A DNA stretch of 64,000 bases, taken from positions 122,199-186,198 of the forward strand of contig JADNRY010000118.1 in assembly GCA_015501585.1 (NCBI GenBank), read 5' to 3'. This document shows, piece by piece, positions 23,288 to 33,688 of this stretch. Numbering within the stretch: the first letter of the stretch is position 1; each line of letters starts with the position of its first letter. This DNA comes from Rhodocollybia butyracea. Its lineage: Eukaryota > Basidiomycota > Agaricomycetes > Agaricales > Omphalotaceae. Under the pieces are notes generated by a model. That model did no database searches and was not told the origin of the DNA. It saw nothing but the letters and a program-made list of their open reading frames with translations. The position numbers and the translations under genes are program-made.

Positions 23288-24101
23288 CGTCTTCGACAAG
23301 GTGAGGACCTTTGTGACAGTAGGAACAGAGCGGACCTTTCTTGGGTTTCTTCTTTGGTTTAGATTTCCCTCTAACAGCGGCAGCGTTAGCCGCCTCGGAA
23401 GAATCATCACCAGAAGTGAGACGTCGATACTCCGCAATGAGGCGGGAGGTGACAAAAGAAGAGGTGAGCTTGTTTGTTTCAGTAACGGCAGCAAGAGTGA
23501 CAATGGTAAACGTCTCCCAAGTGTTAGGAGAGTCATCGACAGTACGAGGAAGAGAAGTGAGCATAAGTTCCGCGAGGAACTGGTCTCCAAAAGCATCAGT
23601 GTCAGAGAGCTTCTTGTTCTCGAGAGCATAGAAGTTAACGTGATCCTGCATGTTATCACCATGTTCATACCGTTTATCCATCATACCATGCTTGATATAG
23701 AAGGCTTCAAGACCAGCGGTGGTGCCAGCATGAGCTTCCTTAAGCTTAGTCCAGACGTCCTTGGCAGATGTGAGCTTTTCAATGAGAAGAAGCTGTTCCG
23801 GCGCAAGGTGCTCTTTGATGATCCCAATAGCCTTGTCATTACGAGTAATTGATTCCTCGTAGGATCGCATATCCTCCCTGTGATCTCGTCTAACAGCAGC
23901 CCGGTCAACGGCAGAGGCGTCATTAGGCAATGGATGAGGATCAGAAGGTTTAGGATAGACAGACATCTCTCCACTGCAGAATCTCCAGACCATAGCCCTC
24001 TGGAGCTTGCCAGAAATAGGGCCAACCCATCGAGAATAGGTCCCGTAGGTAAGGGTAGGGATTTGAATGGAATCTGATGATGTGGCAGATGTAGGGGACA
24101 T
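23288..24101 (-). pseudogene. Copia Gag
   Basis: Starts at ATG 24099-24101, 127 bp inside the 5' LTR. About 270 codons carry a UBN2-type Gag core (LEAFYIKHGMMDKRYEHGD, later LTSLPRTVDDSPNTWETF), then a basic stretch (GKSKPKKKPKKG) and a CCHC knuckle starting CSYCHKGPHLVED. The last zinc Cys is lost because one base is missing at about 23288; shifting the frame there gives the Cys and runs into the protease. Gag packages element RNA in the cytoplasm. Confidence 0.8.
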
Positions 24102-24210
24102 GTGGACGAATGTATGGGATGTGTAGGTGAATGAACGAGTGTGAGAGAGTGAAATGAGTGTGTTCCGAGGTCTTGTGCGCAGTAGAGAAGCTTCGTTAAT
24201 TCAGTACAGG

Positions 24211-24228
24211 CTACCGGGGCCCATAACC
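24211..24228 (-). promoter_or_regulatory. Primer-binding site, half initiator tRNA-Met type
   Basis: GGTTATGGGCCCCGGTAG follows the 5' LTR with no gap. It matches the anticodon stem-loop of initiator tRNA-Met rather than its 3' end, as known for Drosophila copia and relatives. The same sequence adjoins the second Copia family at 8013-8027. Confidence 0.75.
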
Positions 24229-24548
24229 TATTGAAACTATTGAAATAAAAGAGAGTTCTCAGCGACAGTGGTAGAACGACGCTGTATTATGTACCTATTG
24301 AAATAAAAGAGAGTTCTAGGTACATAGTCAGTAATAAGTACAAGAAATAAAGAATGTGAGTACTAACCTCAGCGACAGTGGTAGAACGACGCTGAGGTGT
24401 CAATATATGTAAAATACAATTAAAAGAATGTGTCACATGGGATGTATGTAAATAACGTAATGAAAGCAGAAAATATTCTGGTTTCGTTACGGCATGAATC
24501 CACGAACGTATAGATGACATAACAAGATAAGATCATCAACTTTTAACA
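24229..24548 (-). repeat. 5' LTR of the Copia element
   Basis: 320 bp, pair of 19401-19720. It should carry the promoter for the element RNA; no TATA box position is certain. Confidence 0.93.
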
Positions 24549-24553
24549 CAAGC

Positions 24554-26775
24554 AACGATTGGCTAGTGCCTTTGTCGGCCTTCGACCGTCACAGGTCAAT
24601 GGTCATGCTCACCACTTTCAGAGCTTCTGCCTGCCTCTGTTCCTCCGGTGTTAAACAAAGAAGTAAGGATCATATATATATAATCTGGTCATGGGTTCAT
24701 TGATGCTGCTCACTACTTTCAGCGCTTCTAAGTACCAACCTTTGTTCTTTGATCTTGGTATCCAGATCAGAACCTTTACATGAGTATGTGTGTAGATACT
24801 CGAAAATGGAGCGCTATCTAATGCTATTTTACAGATACTGATACAGCGGCACAGTCTACGGGTGCAAGGAAGGATTGTCCGACAGCTCAGTCTGTTGAAT
24901 GCTAGTTCACTGCTTTAGAAGCAACACATGCGCGCACCTTTATCGCTTCTTCTTTTCAGCAATTCTATGCTGTCTTTTTTTTCCCTTGATCTTGAAATCC
25001 CACACCATGCCTTTGTGTAAGGGTGACTACAAGCTGGAAGCCAGTGTATGATGGGCTAGGAAAATTTATATTTGAAGCTGTACAGTTTCCGCAGCCCCGC
25101 CTTAGAGTGTGCGTCCTTCATCCCTCCTTCATCCCACAACCGTCCTACAATCTGCATCAGGAAAAGTACCCTTCGGCTTAACGTGGCTAAAGGCAACTAA
25201 GGGCAATTTTTGCCATAGAAGCCAACTTAAGTGCCTCTCGGCCCGTGAATCACTTGACTGGCTCAGTCCAAGGTTCACGCTGTCACTCTGTCCAAAGTTG
25301 CCAAGATTGACTAACTCAAGCCAGACTGGAGCAATTAGGCAATGCCCAATGCAACTCCCAATGCAATGATACTGCTTACATTCATGCCATTAAAGCGAAA
25401 TTAGAATAGAACAATCATTCATTTCCTATCTATGTACAACAACCAAGTAGCAGGAGTGAGACAGGTGTAAATAGGATAGCCATGAATAGTAGAAGCAAAA
25501 GAGTAGAGATACATAAGAACCAGTAGAGCAAAACAGTATGCTTTGAAACACCACAGACAAGCCCAGCAATTAAGTAGGGATACAGTGTGTGAAGTGAAGA
25601 AAGTGAGGTACATAGAAGAGCATAGATGAAGACATTAACAGGATGTAAGAAGCAGTGATAAACGAGAGCAACTGGTGATTGGAAAGGAAAGGATTGCCGC
25701 TGCAAGCAGTAACTAATGTAATAAAAGACGTCAGGTATATGACTGAGGGGATCAAAAAAACTCTCACCTGGAGCAAGCATACTATGCAACCAAACATAAA
25801 GAAGCCTAAGAGAAAAAGTGCAAATGAAAACAGGAACAACATTTCAACAGTGTCAAGAGCATACCATTCAAGCATAGGAAGTTACAAAACTAGTGCAGTA
25901 TCAGCAAGCGAATAGGTTAAACATGGAAAGAGCTCACCATGAATTAGTAGTAAGAGAGAAGGGCCATAGGGACAGACTCAATGGAAGGGATGATGGAAGA
26001 GCAAGAGAAAGAGTGTGGCCTGGGAGTTGACACATATAAGTCGTAAGGGCATGTGATGTGGGAGTCACGTGAACAACAGTGAGCTTGAGCGCATACTGGC
26101 CTCAATTTTACAGCTTGATACCAGCCATGATTAGGACTATTTGAGTCAAGGGCAAGAGTCTAAATCCATAGAAAGAACTGAGGAAGAAACATGAACTTTA
26201 GACGCCGAAAATGCTTGTCACACGCTCAATTTTGATTGCTGTTTGACAAGTTTGTCAAACAGCAAGGAAAGTATTCCTTTTTGAGTGTGAGACAAATCTT
26301 TTGGGCGCCTTTTTCACTTAGTGATATCTTCTTTGATTCTGGTGGGATTTTCATTGGTCAAGGAGTTGAATAAAATGTACTGAGACCCTCAAAAGGTGCA
26401 GGCTTGAAACTGTAGCATTTCCGAATGTTTACTACTTCCTCCCCCTGGTCCTTGCTCCTAAACTAACCAGTTAGGTGAGTTTTTGTATTTTTGCCATATT
26501 ATGTTCAATTCTTGTTCAATTTTGTTAAGGAAGGGTGTTCCTAGATCCCCTAGGTAACCTCTGTATGCCGCGGTAATTATGTTTGGACAATTCCTTATTT
26601 GGTACAATGCCTCCAGGTCCTGCCCCAGTTAGGTGAGTTTTTGTATTTTTACCATATCTTCTTCAATTCTTGTTCAATTCCTAAATCCCCTAGGTACCCT
26701 CTGCATTCTGTGGCTGTGGTAATCACGTTTGGGGAACTCTTTATCCTGTGCAATGTCCTAGTACAATGCCCCTAC
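24554..26775. other. No supported gene
   Basis: Contains a lone CATCAGGAAAAG motif at 25155 without a partner end. At 25430-25900 it has minus-strand ORFs rich in Leu/Phe/Ser that look like compositional noise. At about 26455-26650 it has two diverged copies of a CCAGTTAGGTGAGTTTTTG unit. An LTR is possible at 25.4-26.08 kb (minus-strand start TGTTGTTCACGTGACTCCC), but no target duplication was found. Confidence 0.3.
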
Positions 26776-26902
26776 ATCAGCAAAACATGGGTGAACTGCA
26801 GCTGTTGTCAGGCACTATACAGCTGATTCAAGCGGCTTCTAGTGTTGGACAGTGCCGGAAAGTGCCGGAAAGCGGCTTCCTGTGCATACACGTTTTGCTG
26901 AT
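26776..26902. mobile_element. Short MITE with ATCAGCAAAAC ends, copy 1
   Basis: Begins ATCAGCAAAACATGGGTGAA and ends CACGTTTTGCTGAT, with GTGCCGGAAAGCGGCTTCC inside. The same unit is complete at 48715-48831 and partial at 32505-32609. Confidence 0.65.
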
Positions 26903-27039
26903 GCAGGTCCTTGCCCCAGTTAGGTGAATTTTTGCCTAGCTACTAGAGTCTATAGAAAGAGTAAATATACTTGCTTATTGACTTTATTCCATTAATATAT
27001 CCACCAGAGCTTCTGAGAAGCTCAATTTGGGCCTGATAC

Positions 27040-27273
27040 TCAAAGCAACTTAAGTAAACCTGAGGTTGACATATATACTCTGGTCAACTTTTGTTAACTC
27101 AAGTCAACCTGAAGTTAGGGCTTGAGTGGGCCTTATACTCAAGTCAACTTAAGTTAACCTGAGGTTGGCCTATATACTGGAGTCAACTCTAGTTAACCTG
27201 AAGTTGGCATATCTACCCAGGTTAACTCAAGTCAGCCTGAAGTTGGCATATATACTCAGGTTAACTCAAGTCA
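27040..27273. repeat. GTTAACCTGAAGTTGGCATATA minisatellite
   Basis: About five diverged units of 40-50 bp carry the motif AACCTGAAGTTGGCATATA, then ACTCAGGTTAACTCAAGTC. The array ends exactly where the Gypsy integrase frame begins. A single unit in the opposite orientation lies at about 35690-35745, beside the other Gypsy fragment. Confidence 0.7.
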
Positions 27274-28020
27274 GACAGACAGACTGAGATCCTCAATGCC
27301 ACCTTGGAACAAATGCTTAGAGCCTACATGGACCATGACTGAAGCAACTGGGCAAAATGGTTGTCAGTTCTTACATTTGCGTACAACAGCTCCATCCACT
27401 CCTCATCGGGTTACCGTCCTGATTTCTTACTATTGGGATACTTCCCCGGCACTTCCACAATTGGCCTGATTCCAGCAGAGGACTCCATGGCAAGACCGTT
27501 TCTAGCTAGTCAAAAGGCAGCTGACTTCGTTGATGCCCTTGAATTGCGCTGGAGATTTGCACAAGACTTGTTGATATTGGCGCAAGAATGTCAAGCCAAA
27601 GCCTACAACAAAGGGAGGATCCCCGTTAAGGAGTTCAGCCCAGGCAATTGGGTATTGATTAACCCTCACACATTGAAATTAATAGAGGTGGAGTGTACAG
27701 GAAAGAAACTAGTACAGAGGATGATGGGTCCTTTCAAAGTAATAGAGAAGGTCAATCCCATGGTTTATTGTCTACGGCTACTGGACAACTATCCCATGCA
27801 CTCCATTGTGAACATTACTCATCTATGCAAATACCACCTTTCTCCTTCAAAGTTTGGGGACAGAGATCAATTGAGCCAATTAAGGGAAATCCAAGCTGGA
27901 TCAGACAGATGGAAAGGTTATGAGGGTTCTGAAGACTCATGGGTCTCAGAATACTTGAAGCTGTGTAATGCCCCCGAATTGAAACAACAGTATTTGGGAC
28001 AATTGGGACTTACAGCTTAA
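27274..28020 (+). pseudogene. C-terminal half of a Gypsy integrase
   Basis: Begins in mid-domain with DRQTEILNATLEQMLRAYM (the conserved TDGQTE...LEQ.LR region after the third catalytic residue). It then shows WLSVLTFAYNSSIHSSSGY, the linker helix, and the C-terminal SH3-like fold with the GPF motif (RMMGPFKVIEKVNP) and a HSIVNITHLCKYH strand. A TGA at 27340-27342 (MDHD*SNWAKW) breaks the frame; CGA-to-TGA is the simplest cause. The 5' part of the pol gene is missing, replaced by the minisatellite. Integrase would insert element cDNA in the nucleus. The piece missing before it is similar to where the minus-strand Gypsy fragment at 35.76 kb stops. Confidence 0.8.
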
Positions 28021-28540
28021 TTCTGTGGATGGGTAACATCAGATGACCAGGCGCCTATCCAACCTTGCCCTTTGCCCTTAACACTCCTACTTAAAACACT
28101 GGAAAGAAGCGGTGCTTCACTAGCATGTCTCTAATCTTGTTGAAAAAGTGGTGCTGTACCTGCACATTTTCATCAAAATTCAATTAAAAATGGATTACCA
28201 TGAAGTCTATCCCTCACACTCAATGAACAACCATCTCAAAGTCTCAGAAATGGGACCACTGCAAGGCCACAGACAGAAACAATACTTGCACAATACATTC
28301 ATCCTTCCTTGATTTCTGCGCAGGTTACGAACATGAACTATGCATGGATGATTCAATGCTTTTCTTATTTCCAGAAAAATTGAGGAGACAGAGGTCCAGT
28401 CGGGTTTTAACCTGGAATCTATCACCCCAGGAGGATTGGGATTGAGATGAACTCAAACTCCAATTCTGGTCTCTCAATCCAGAATCCCTGATTGTTTGCC
28501 TTTCTATCCAGGATGTTGATGTCCAGGCGCTCTTTCCACA
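28021..28540. other. Sequence downstream of the Gypsy fragment
   Basis: No recognised gene. It may include element 3' untranslated sequence, but no LTR boundary was found. Confidence 0.3.
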
Positions 28541-29890
28541 ATGCACAAACCACCCCAACCTTACTGTGATGCTCATTTAGAACCTTTTGATCCCACTCAT
28601 TCTTCTCAACATTATGATCCACATGCTCTGCATTACTCCTTTATCACCAGCGTTGATAGCAATAGATTCCCTCCTGAAGAGATAGAATGCATCCCTGTAC
28701 ACTCCACTTGGGTCAGCGAGAAATCCCCTCACAAATACAAAGGTTTCATACAAGGATTGTACAGGAAGGCTCTTTGAGTCAGGAACTGTTGGTTATCAAA
28801 AGAGGCTTTGAAGCTTATCAAGAAGAGTGAGTGTTGGTTATGGACCAGTTCTGTAGAAGGCTGTCCCCTCATTCTGAAGGAAGAAGACTTTGATGCATTG
28901 GCAAACACCAATATCCGGTTTGAGGAGGCCATATCTCTTCTCATACCCATTCAAAGGTCTATGATGATAATGAGAGGATGGCTGTGTATGGGTCAACTCT
29001 TGGTCTCCTCTCCACCGAAAGGTCTGAAAGGTGGAGATGTGAACCCTGTTCCATGAGCAGACAATGGATTAATGGGGATGTGGGTCAATCAAGTAGACAA
29101 AGAAATGGCAGGTTGGCTCTGCGGCGTAGGAATTCTGCTGTTTGTTGGACATACAATACAATCTTTGGCAGACACCCAGCCTTTTGACATGGATACGCAC
29201 CATGCCAAATGTCCCATACATCACTGTGATCTGAGTTACATGCCCTTCCAGAACCTGCTAAACTCCATGAAGGAGAAGCATTTTGGAGAAGACAATACTT
29301 GCTGGGATGTAGAGATCAATTCTTGAGAAGCACAGCCTAAGGACTAGTTTTTGAGATGGCAGTCATTCTCAGGCGCTACCTCCTCCAACTTCCCCACAGA
29401 ACAATGGCATGGCTCTCGATCAGGAGACAAAATGCTGGTTAGATCTCCTACCACTGCTGACCCTCTCTGTTGATCAAACCTCTCTTGATTCAACACCTGA
29501 CTCCAGGAGGGAAATGGACTAAATTTGCTGTAGAAGGCAGGGACAATCCTATTAAGTTCTATTTGGTTGGCAAAAACAACTGCCACCTTTTGGAGGATTT
29601 CAATATCAAGCTCTATGACTGTATTTTGAAAAGGGTGTTATACTTTCACTAAGAACCAAACATTCTGAAGGAAGTTGCTTTCGACACTCACATTTACGGG
29701 TTCCCCTTGTCAAACATTTAATTCTATGCTGATAGAGGTTTCGCAAAAGAGCTGGCATGGTCATCTTGGGTTTACCAGAAGCAGGACCCAGCAAGGCCAA
29801 CCTACTTCACAAAGAAGTCGTACTCCCAACGCTCAGCTAGCAACACAGCTCCTTCTCAAGGGGATACTCGACCCGCAGCTGGGGTTACAG
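28541..29890 (+). pseudogene. Unrecognised repeat-associated ORF, decayed
   Basis: One plus frame from ATG 28541 to 29326 is open apart from TGA at 28775-28777 and 29054-29056. The protein would be about 260 aa, with ordinary globular composition (SPHKYKGFIQGLYRKAL, EGCPLILKEEDFDALANTN, FEEAISLLIPIQRS, then a Gly/Ile-rich segment WLCGVGILLFVGHT and HHAKCPIHHC). A second frame from 29470 reads GGKWTKFAVEGRD, then DTHIYGFPLSNI and ARPTYFTKKSYSQRSASN with two TAA stops, and may be the continuation. I do not recognise the family. Length, decay pattern and position among Gypsy and DUF6589-like remnants suggest a gene carried by a repeat. The function is unknown. Confidence 0.4.
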
Positions 29891-29981
29891 GCATCTTACT
29901 ATTTATACTTGCCTCACGCCCTCATTCCACTCGACTCTCTTACATTTGGCCTACGGGATTCTCTCATATTATATGACCGCT

Positions 29982-31526
29982 TCACAGTGGTGGGGGTACC
30001 GTGGAATCCCATGCCACATCATGTCGAGCAGGACTCCTCCAGCTTTCTAGAAAAGGTTCCAGGATTTCCAAATGTTCAAACTTGTTTTCAAGGAACTGAA
30101 GGTAATTTTTGAGCTGAACCATCCTTTCATAGCTCAGTCCGTCCCTCCAGCAAGAACTAAACATTTTGCATAGGAACCAAGACCGGGGGACTGTCCCAAC
30201 TGGGTAAGGAAGTCTATCAGAGCTTTGAGGTGCTCTTCTGTCCCAGTCTCATTGTATCCATTAGACTTTAACAGATAAATCTGGGTTTTTTGAGGGGACA
30301 CCTTTTGCTTTGTCCCAATTTGATGATACAGGCCTTGAAGTTGGACAGAGTAGGTTTGAAAGTCTGGGATATCACCCATGTAGTCAAAGAGAATGGCAAG
30401 CCACTCTAGGGGCAAGACATCCGACAAGAACTTGTGGTCCACAAGATCCCAGAGTTCACCAAACATCAATTTGGCACATAGGTTCTTCTCTAGCCATTCC
30501 CGCTTTTTTATAAGGCTCAACACATCCTTCGTAAGCCCTTCACCTCTGCAGTATGTCCTGGCGCAGCCAATGAGCATGTGAGTTTCATGGACAATATGTT
30601 CAAACCATGCTTTTACTTGTTTCTGCATATTATTGAATCGCAAGACTCCAGACTCATCATCACTACTAGCAATTTTAAGAATGGCAAGTTGGTCCGCTTT
30701 CACATACTGATCAAGTGAGTTCAAAACAGTTGTGTAATTGGTTGATGCCCGATACAGGATTCGTGGTCAAACAGATAACGGTTTGCTCCACATGCAAACA
30801 TGAGCAAGCCCTTGTCTGCAAGTAGGAGGTTTGCATTTTGATTTCTTGAGAACAATAGTGATGATATTGGATATGCAGCCACCTAATTTTTCATACTGTT
30901 GGTAGTTTTTGACATGCAAATTACCAATAACCTACAGTTTCAGGTGGTCGGTAATTTCTTGACACAGTATGTGTGTCATTAGATGCATTTTTAGCATGAC
31001 TCAGTCGATTTCGCTGTTTTGGGGTAGCCACCAAGATGCAGTAATGCCATAACAGTGGATGCCCCATCCGGAGAATATCTTGTGCAGAGTGCAAAGTCTC
31101 CGCACCAAACTTTTGATCTCCAATTCCACTGGACTGGATGCCCGAGGCATGCCGCAAACCTCCATCCGGGGACACCAAAGCAATTGGACTGGTGAGTAGA
31201 TGCTCTTCTACTAGTTGCGCAACAAACGAAGTGAGAGCAGGATGTGCATGGCCAATGTCTTCATAGGGTTTCAAGACAGAGAACATGTACTGATACTCTG
31301 CATCCTCTTTGTTTGGGATCCCCAAAGGATGTTGAATCCATTCTTCAATTATTCTTGCAGGTGTGTAATTTGATCTCCCAGACAAGAATATACCCAGTGT
31401 GCGTCCATGTTTTGATGAATGGCCTGTGATGTTGACCCCATTCTCATCTTTAGCATGGGAGAAGAAGTAAAGAAACTCTCCAATTGTCCAGGCTTCACAT
31501 GATATCACATTCAGTATATTTTCCAC
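29982..31526 (-). pseudogene. DUF6589-like protein, internally deleted
   Basis: The first frame (31526-30921, 201 aa) has the N-terminal signature of a repetitive Agaricomycete family that I place as DUF6589-like: WTIGEFLYFFSHAKDENGV, HGRTLGIFLSGRSNYTP, PLGIPNKEDAEYQYMFSVL, and FGAETLHSAQDILRMGHPLL. The second frame (30724-30134) and its continuation (30164-29982) hold the C-terminal part: KAWFEHIVHETHMLIGC, LSDVLPLEWLAILFDYMG, and GLSYERMVQLKNYLQF. The several hundred residues normally between them are absent, and a frame change occurs near 30140. These proteins are abundant and repeat-like in mushroom genomes; I know of no proven function. The family name is from memory of characteristic strings and needs a profile search. 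Confidence 0.55.
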
Positions 31527-32504
31527 CTTTAGAAGATTGACATCTTTGACTTTAGTTCTCTCTGCCTCGATACCACCTGCAATCTGTGATTGACTTGCTG
31601 GGAGGGATTGAAGCCATGAGTAGGACTCCTGAGATGCAAACTGGGTGGCCTCAGAGGGTGAGATGGGTATAGCTGATGTAAAGGGTGTGTGAGCGGGATG
31701 GATGCCTGGTGTAGGAATATAGTAGTATGTGCCAGGAGTGAATCCAGTAGTAGGTTGGGCAAGTGTGTAAGAGAATGGAATTGACTCAGACAGTCAAACA
31801 GGTTGGGCAGGTGTGCGAGGAAACGGTGTACTCAGAATCATGCCAATCTCCATATCATTGTCAGATATATCCATGTCTTCATCTGAGCTCATCGTTTTGT
31901 TTAAAATTTACTAGGCCATGTCTTATCATCTCTTGATCTTATCTATCTAATAATATCCCACAGGGCGGAATGCAACTGGCATCAGCTTGGAGTTTGAAAA
32001 ACTTTGCCACCAGGCTTTATTAGAGAACAAGTTTCTTTGCTAACTACAAAACAGCTAGCCAGGCTACATGAATACAGTGGGTACATCAGAAAGTCACATG
32101 TCAAGCGCTTTGACATTTCTAAATATGGGGAAATGATTCTTCCAAACTTGGGCAAGATCAACCCTAATCGGGAAAAAATTCCCATGCAAAGCCGGCCATA
32201 AGGACGAGCCTTCATTACATTCAGGACTCGTAATTGGTGGCTCTCACAGCGGATTGGGTGCCTGGCCTCACAGAAAATGTCTAAGATAAGTGTCTATGGC
32301 GTCCTATAGCTGTAATTGTTATAGAAATAAGTACAGCATATGAAGCATATGTAATCCATGTATAAGGATGTGTCCATGCCATACCAAGCAGCTCAGCCTC
32401 ATGGCTCTGGGTTCCTACTAACAAGTATCCATAAGCAACAAGGGTGGGTGGGCCCAAAAGTGCAAGGTAAGGCGTAAAGTGACTGATGGTGTGAGAATAG
32501 GCCC
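31527..32504. other. No supported gene
   Basis: The N-terminal extension of the DUF6589-like gene may reach 31760 (Ser/His/Pro-rich minus frame). A hydrophobic minus frame at 32281-32500 (LALLGPPTLVAYGYLLVGTQ) could be a membrane-protein scrap but is unassigned. Confidence 0.3.
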
Positions 32505-32609
32505 ATAATGCACGGGAAGCTGCTTTCCGGCACTGTACAGTGCTGGGGGCCACTGGAAACGGCTGTATGGTGCCTGACAACGGCTCCAGTTTGCCCACGT
32601 TTTGCTGAT
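32505..32609. mobile_element. Short MITE with ATCAGCAAAAC ends, copy 2 (left end lost)
   Basis: Shares GCTTTCCGGCACTGTACAG, CCTGACAACGGCTCCAG and the right end CCCACGTTTTGCTGAT with copies at 26.8 and 48.7 kb. The left inverted repeat is missing. Confidence 0.55.
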
Positions 32610-32797
32610 TAGTAAGTCCTTGCCATTTTGGCAATGGAAAACTTCACGGATACACCTTAGAAAGGAGAGACAGTTCATGGGTGGCTGGCCATTATTCAGG
32701 TCAAAATTGAGTGTTAGCAAAGGTACTGGGTTTCATACTTTTATCAATATAATCAAGTTACTTTCAGTATGTATGTTCCAGATTTAATGTATTCTAA

Positions 32798-33505
32798 GGC
32801 TCTGTTCAGTAGCAACTTCACCCCTCAATGTGAACTTCAAGTTTCAAATTCCTATCCTTGCAGCCACGGAAAAAAAAAGTCCGGTTTATATGCCTATTTT
32901 TTATTTCACTCATATTTATTATCCTCACAGCTCCATACCTCTTCAGGAGGCTAATGTTCAATGACATTCATCAATACATATTACAAGATATTCAGCTACT
33001 TTGAATTTGGCGTGAATCTATAATTTGTGGATAATTCACAACACAAAACACATCACAAAATAATGCCAGACCGTTTTTTTCTGTGGCAATGAGTATTCAG
33101 TAAAGTCGAAACCTTGTCTGATGTGACTCCAAGTCTCGAATAACTGTGACCAAATGCACAGAGCCCTGCATGCGTTTGGAACGCGTACTCTTTTTCTTCT
33201 CTCATGTGTGATACAACAGAAGAGGGAGGTTCTGGCAGCCAACATACAGCATCAAGCAGTTGAAAACATGTCACTGGGCATCCACAAATTCCAAAGACTA
33301 GTGAGCAGTGCAGTGGTTTGCTGGCGGTGGCTTTCTTGTCGATCACATGTGTTAGCGCACAGTTAGCGCACAGCGGAAAGTGACCGGCGACTTAGGTCCG
33401 GATTTTCACTCATAAGATTTTAAATGTCACCTAGCTACTGTAATGGAAATATGAAACTTGAGGTTCATGTTCAAGTTCAGGGTGAACTTGCTACTGAACA
33501 GAGCC
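32798..33505. mobile_element. 708-bp MITE with TAA target duplication
   Basis: Terminal inverted repeats GGCTCTGTTCAGTAGCAA (left) and its complement TTGCTACTGAACAGAGCC (right) extend with mismatches for about 50 bp. TAA flanks both sides (32795-32797 and 33506-33508). A 3-bp TWA-type duplication and a GG-start are features of PIF/Harbinger elements. There is no transposase. Confidence 0.8.
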
Positions 33506-33688
33506 TAACGTAGCACTTTGTTTCAACCTTGTGAGGCTGGCCGCTGAACAAACAGTAAAGGTCAACATGGAGACAGAGCCTCTGGTAGCTCACTTGTACA
33601 CTCACAAATCATTCAACCCAGGGGACAACAAATGACTCTGTGGTGTAGAATTGAATTGAAAGTGTCCCTTTGAGCCTATGGGGATTGC

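Larger units (their letters stand above)
19401..24548 (-). mobile_element. Full-length Copia LTR retrotransposon
   Basis: 5148 bp, flanked by a perfect 5-bp duplication CAAGC (19396-19400 and 24549-24553). It has 320-bp LTRs, a primer-binding site, a polypurine tract, and the Copia order Gag - protease - integrase - reverse transcriptase - RNase H, read leftward. The two LTRs differ at two sites that I found (GGGACGTATG/GGGATGTATG and TTTTGTTACGG/TTTCGTTACGG), so insertion is recent. The coding region nevertheless has one in-frame TGA and three frame breaks, two of them in five-base homopolymers. LTRs run TG...TA. Confidence 0.93.

Noticed and set aside
25419..26080. Solo LTR or hydrophobic protein gene
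   Set aside because: A TG start (minus strand) was seen, but no matching end or target duplication. The hydrophobic ORFs on overlapping frames look compositional.
28541..29326. TGA recoding (selenocysteine or read-through)
   Set aside because: Other TGA st­ops in unrelated elements here arise at Arg codons, and no recoding structure was seen. Decay is simpler.
32281..32500. Hydrophobic frame (LALLGPPTLVAYGYLLVG) as C-terminus of the membrane gene at 33.7-34.6 kb
   Set aside because: It does not match the expected last helices (GIxPTLxxVRxxLG) and is separated by two inserted elements.
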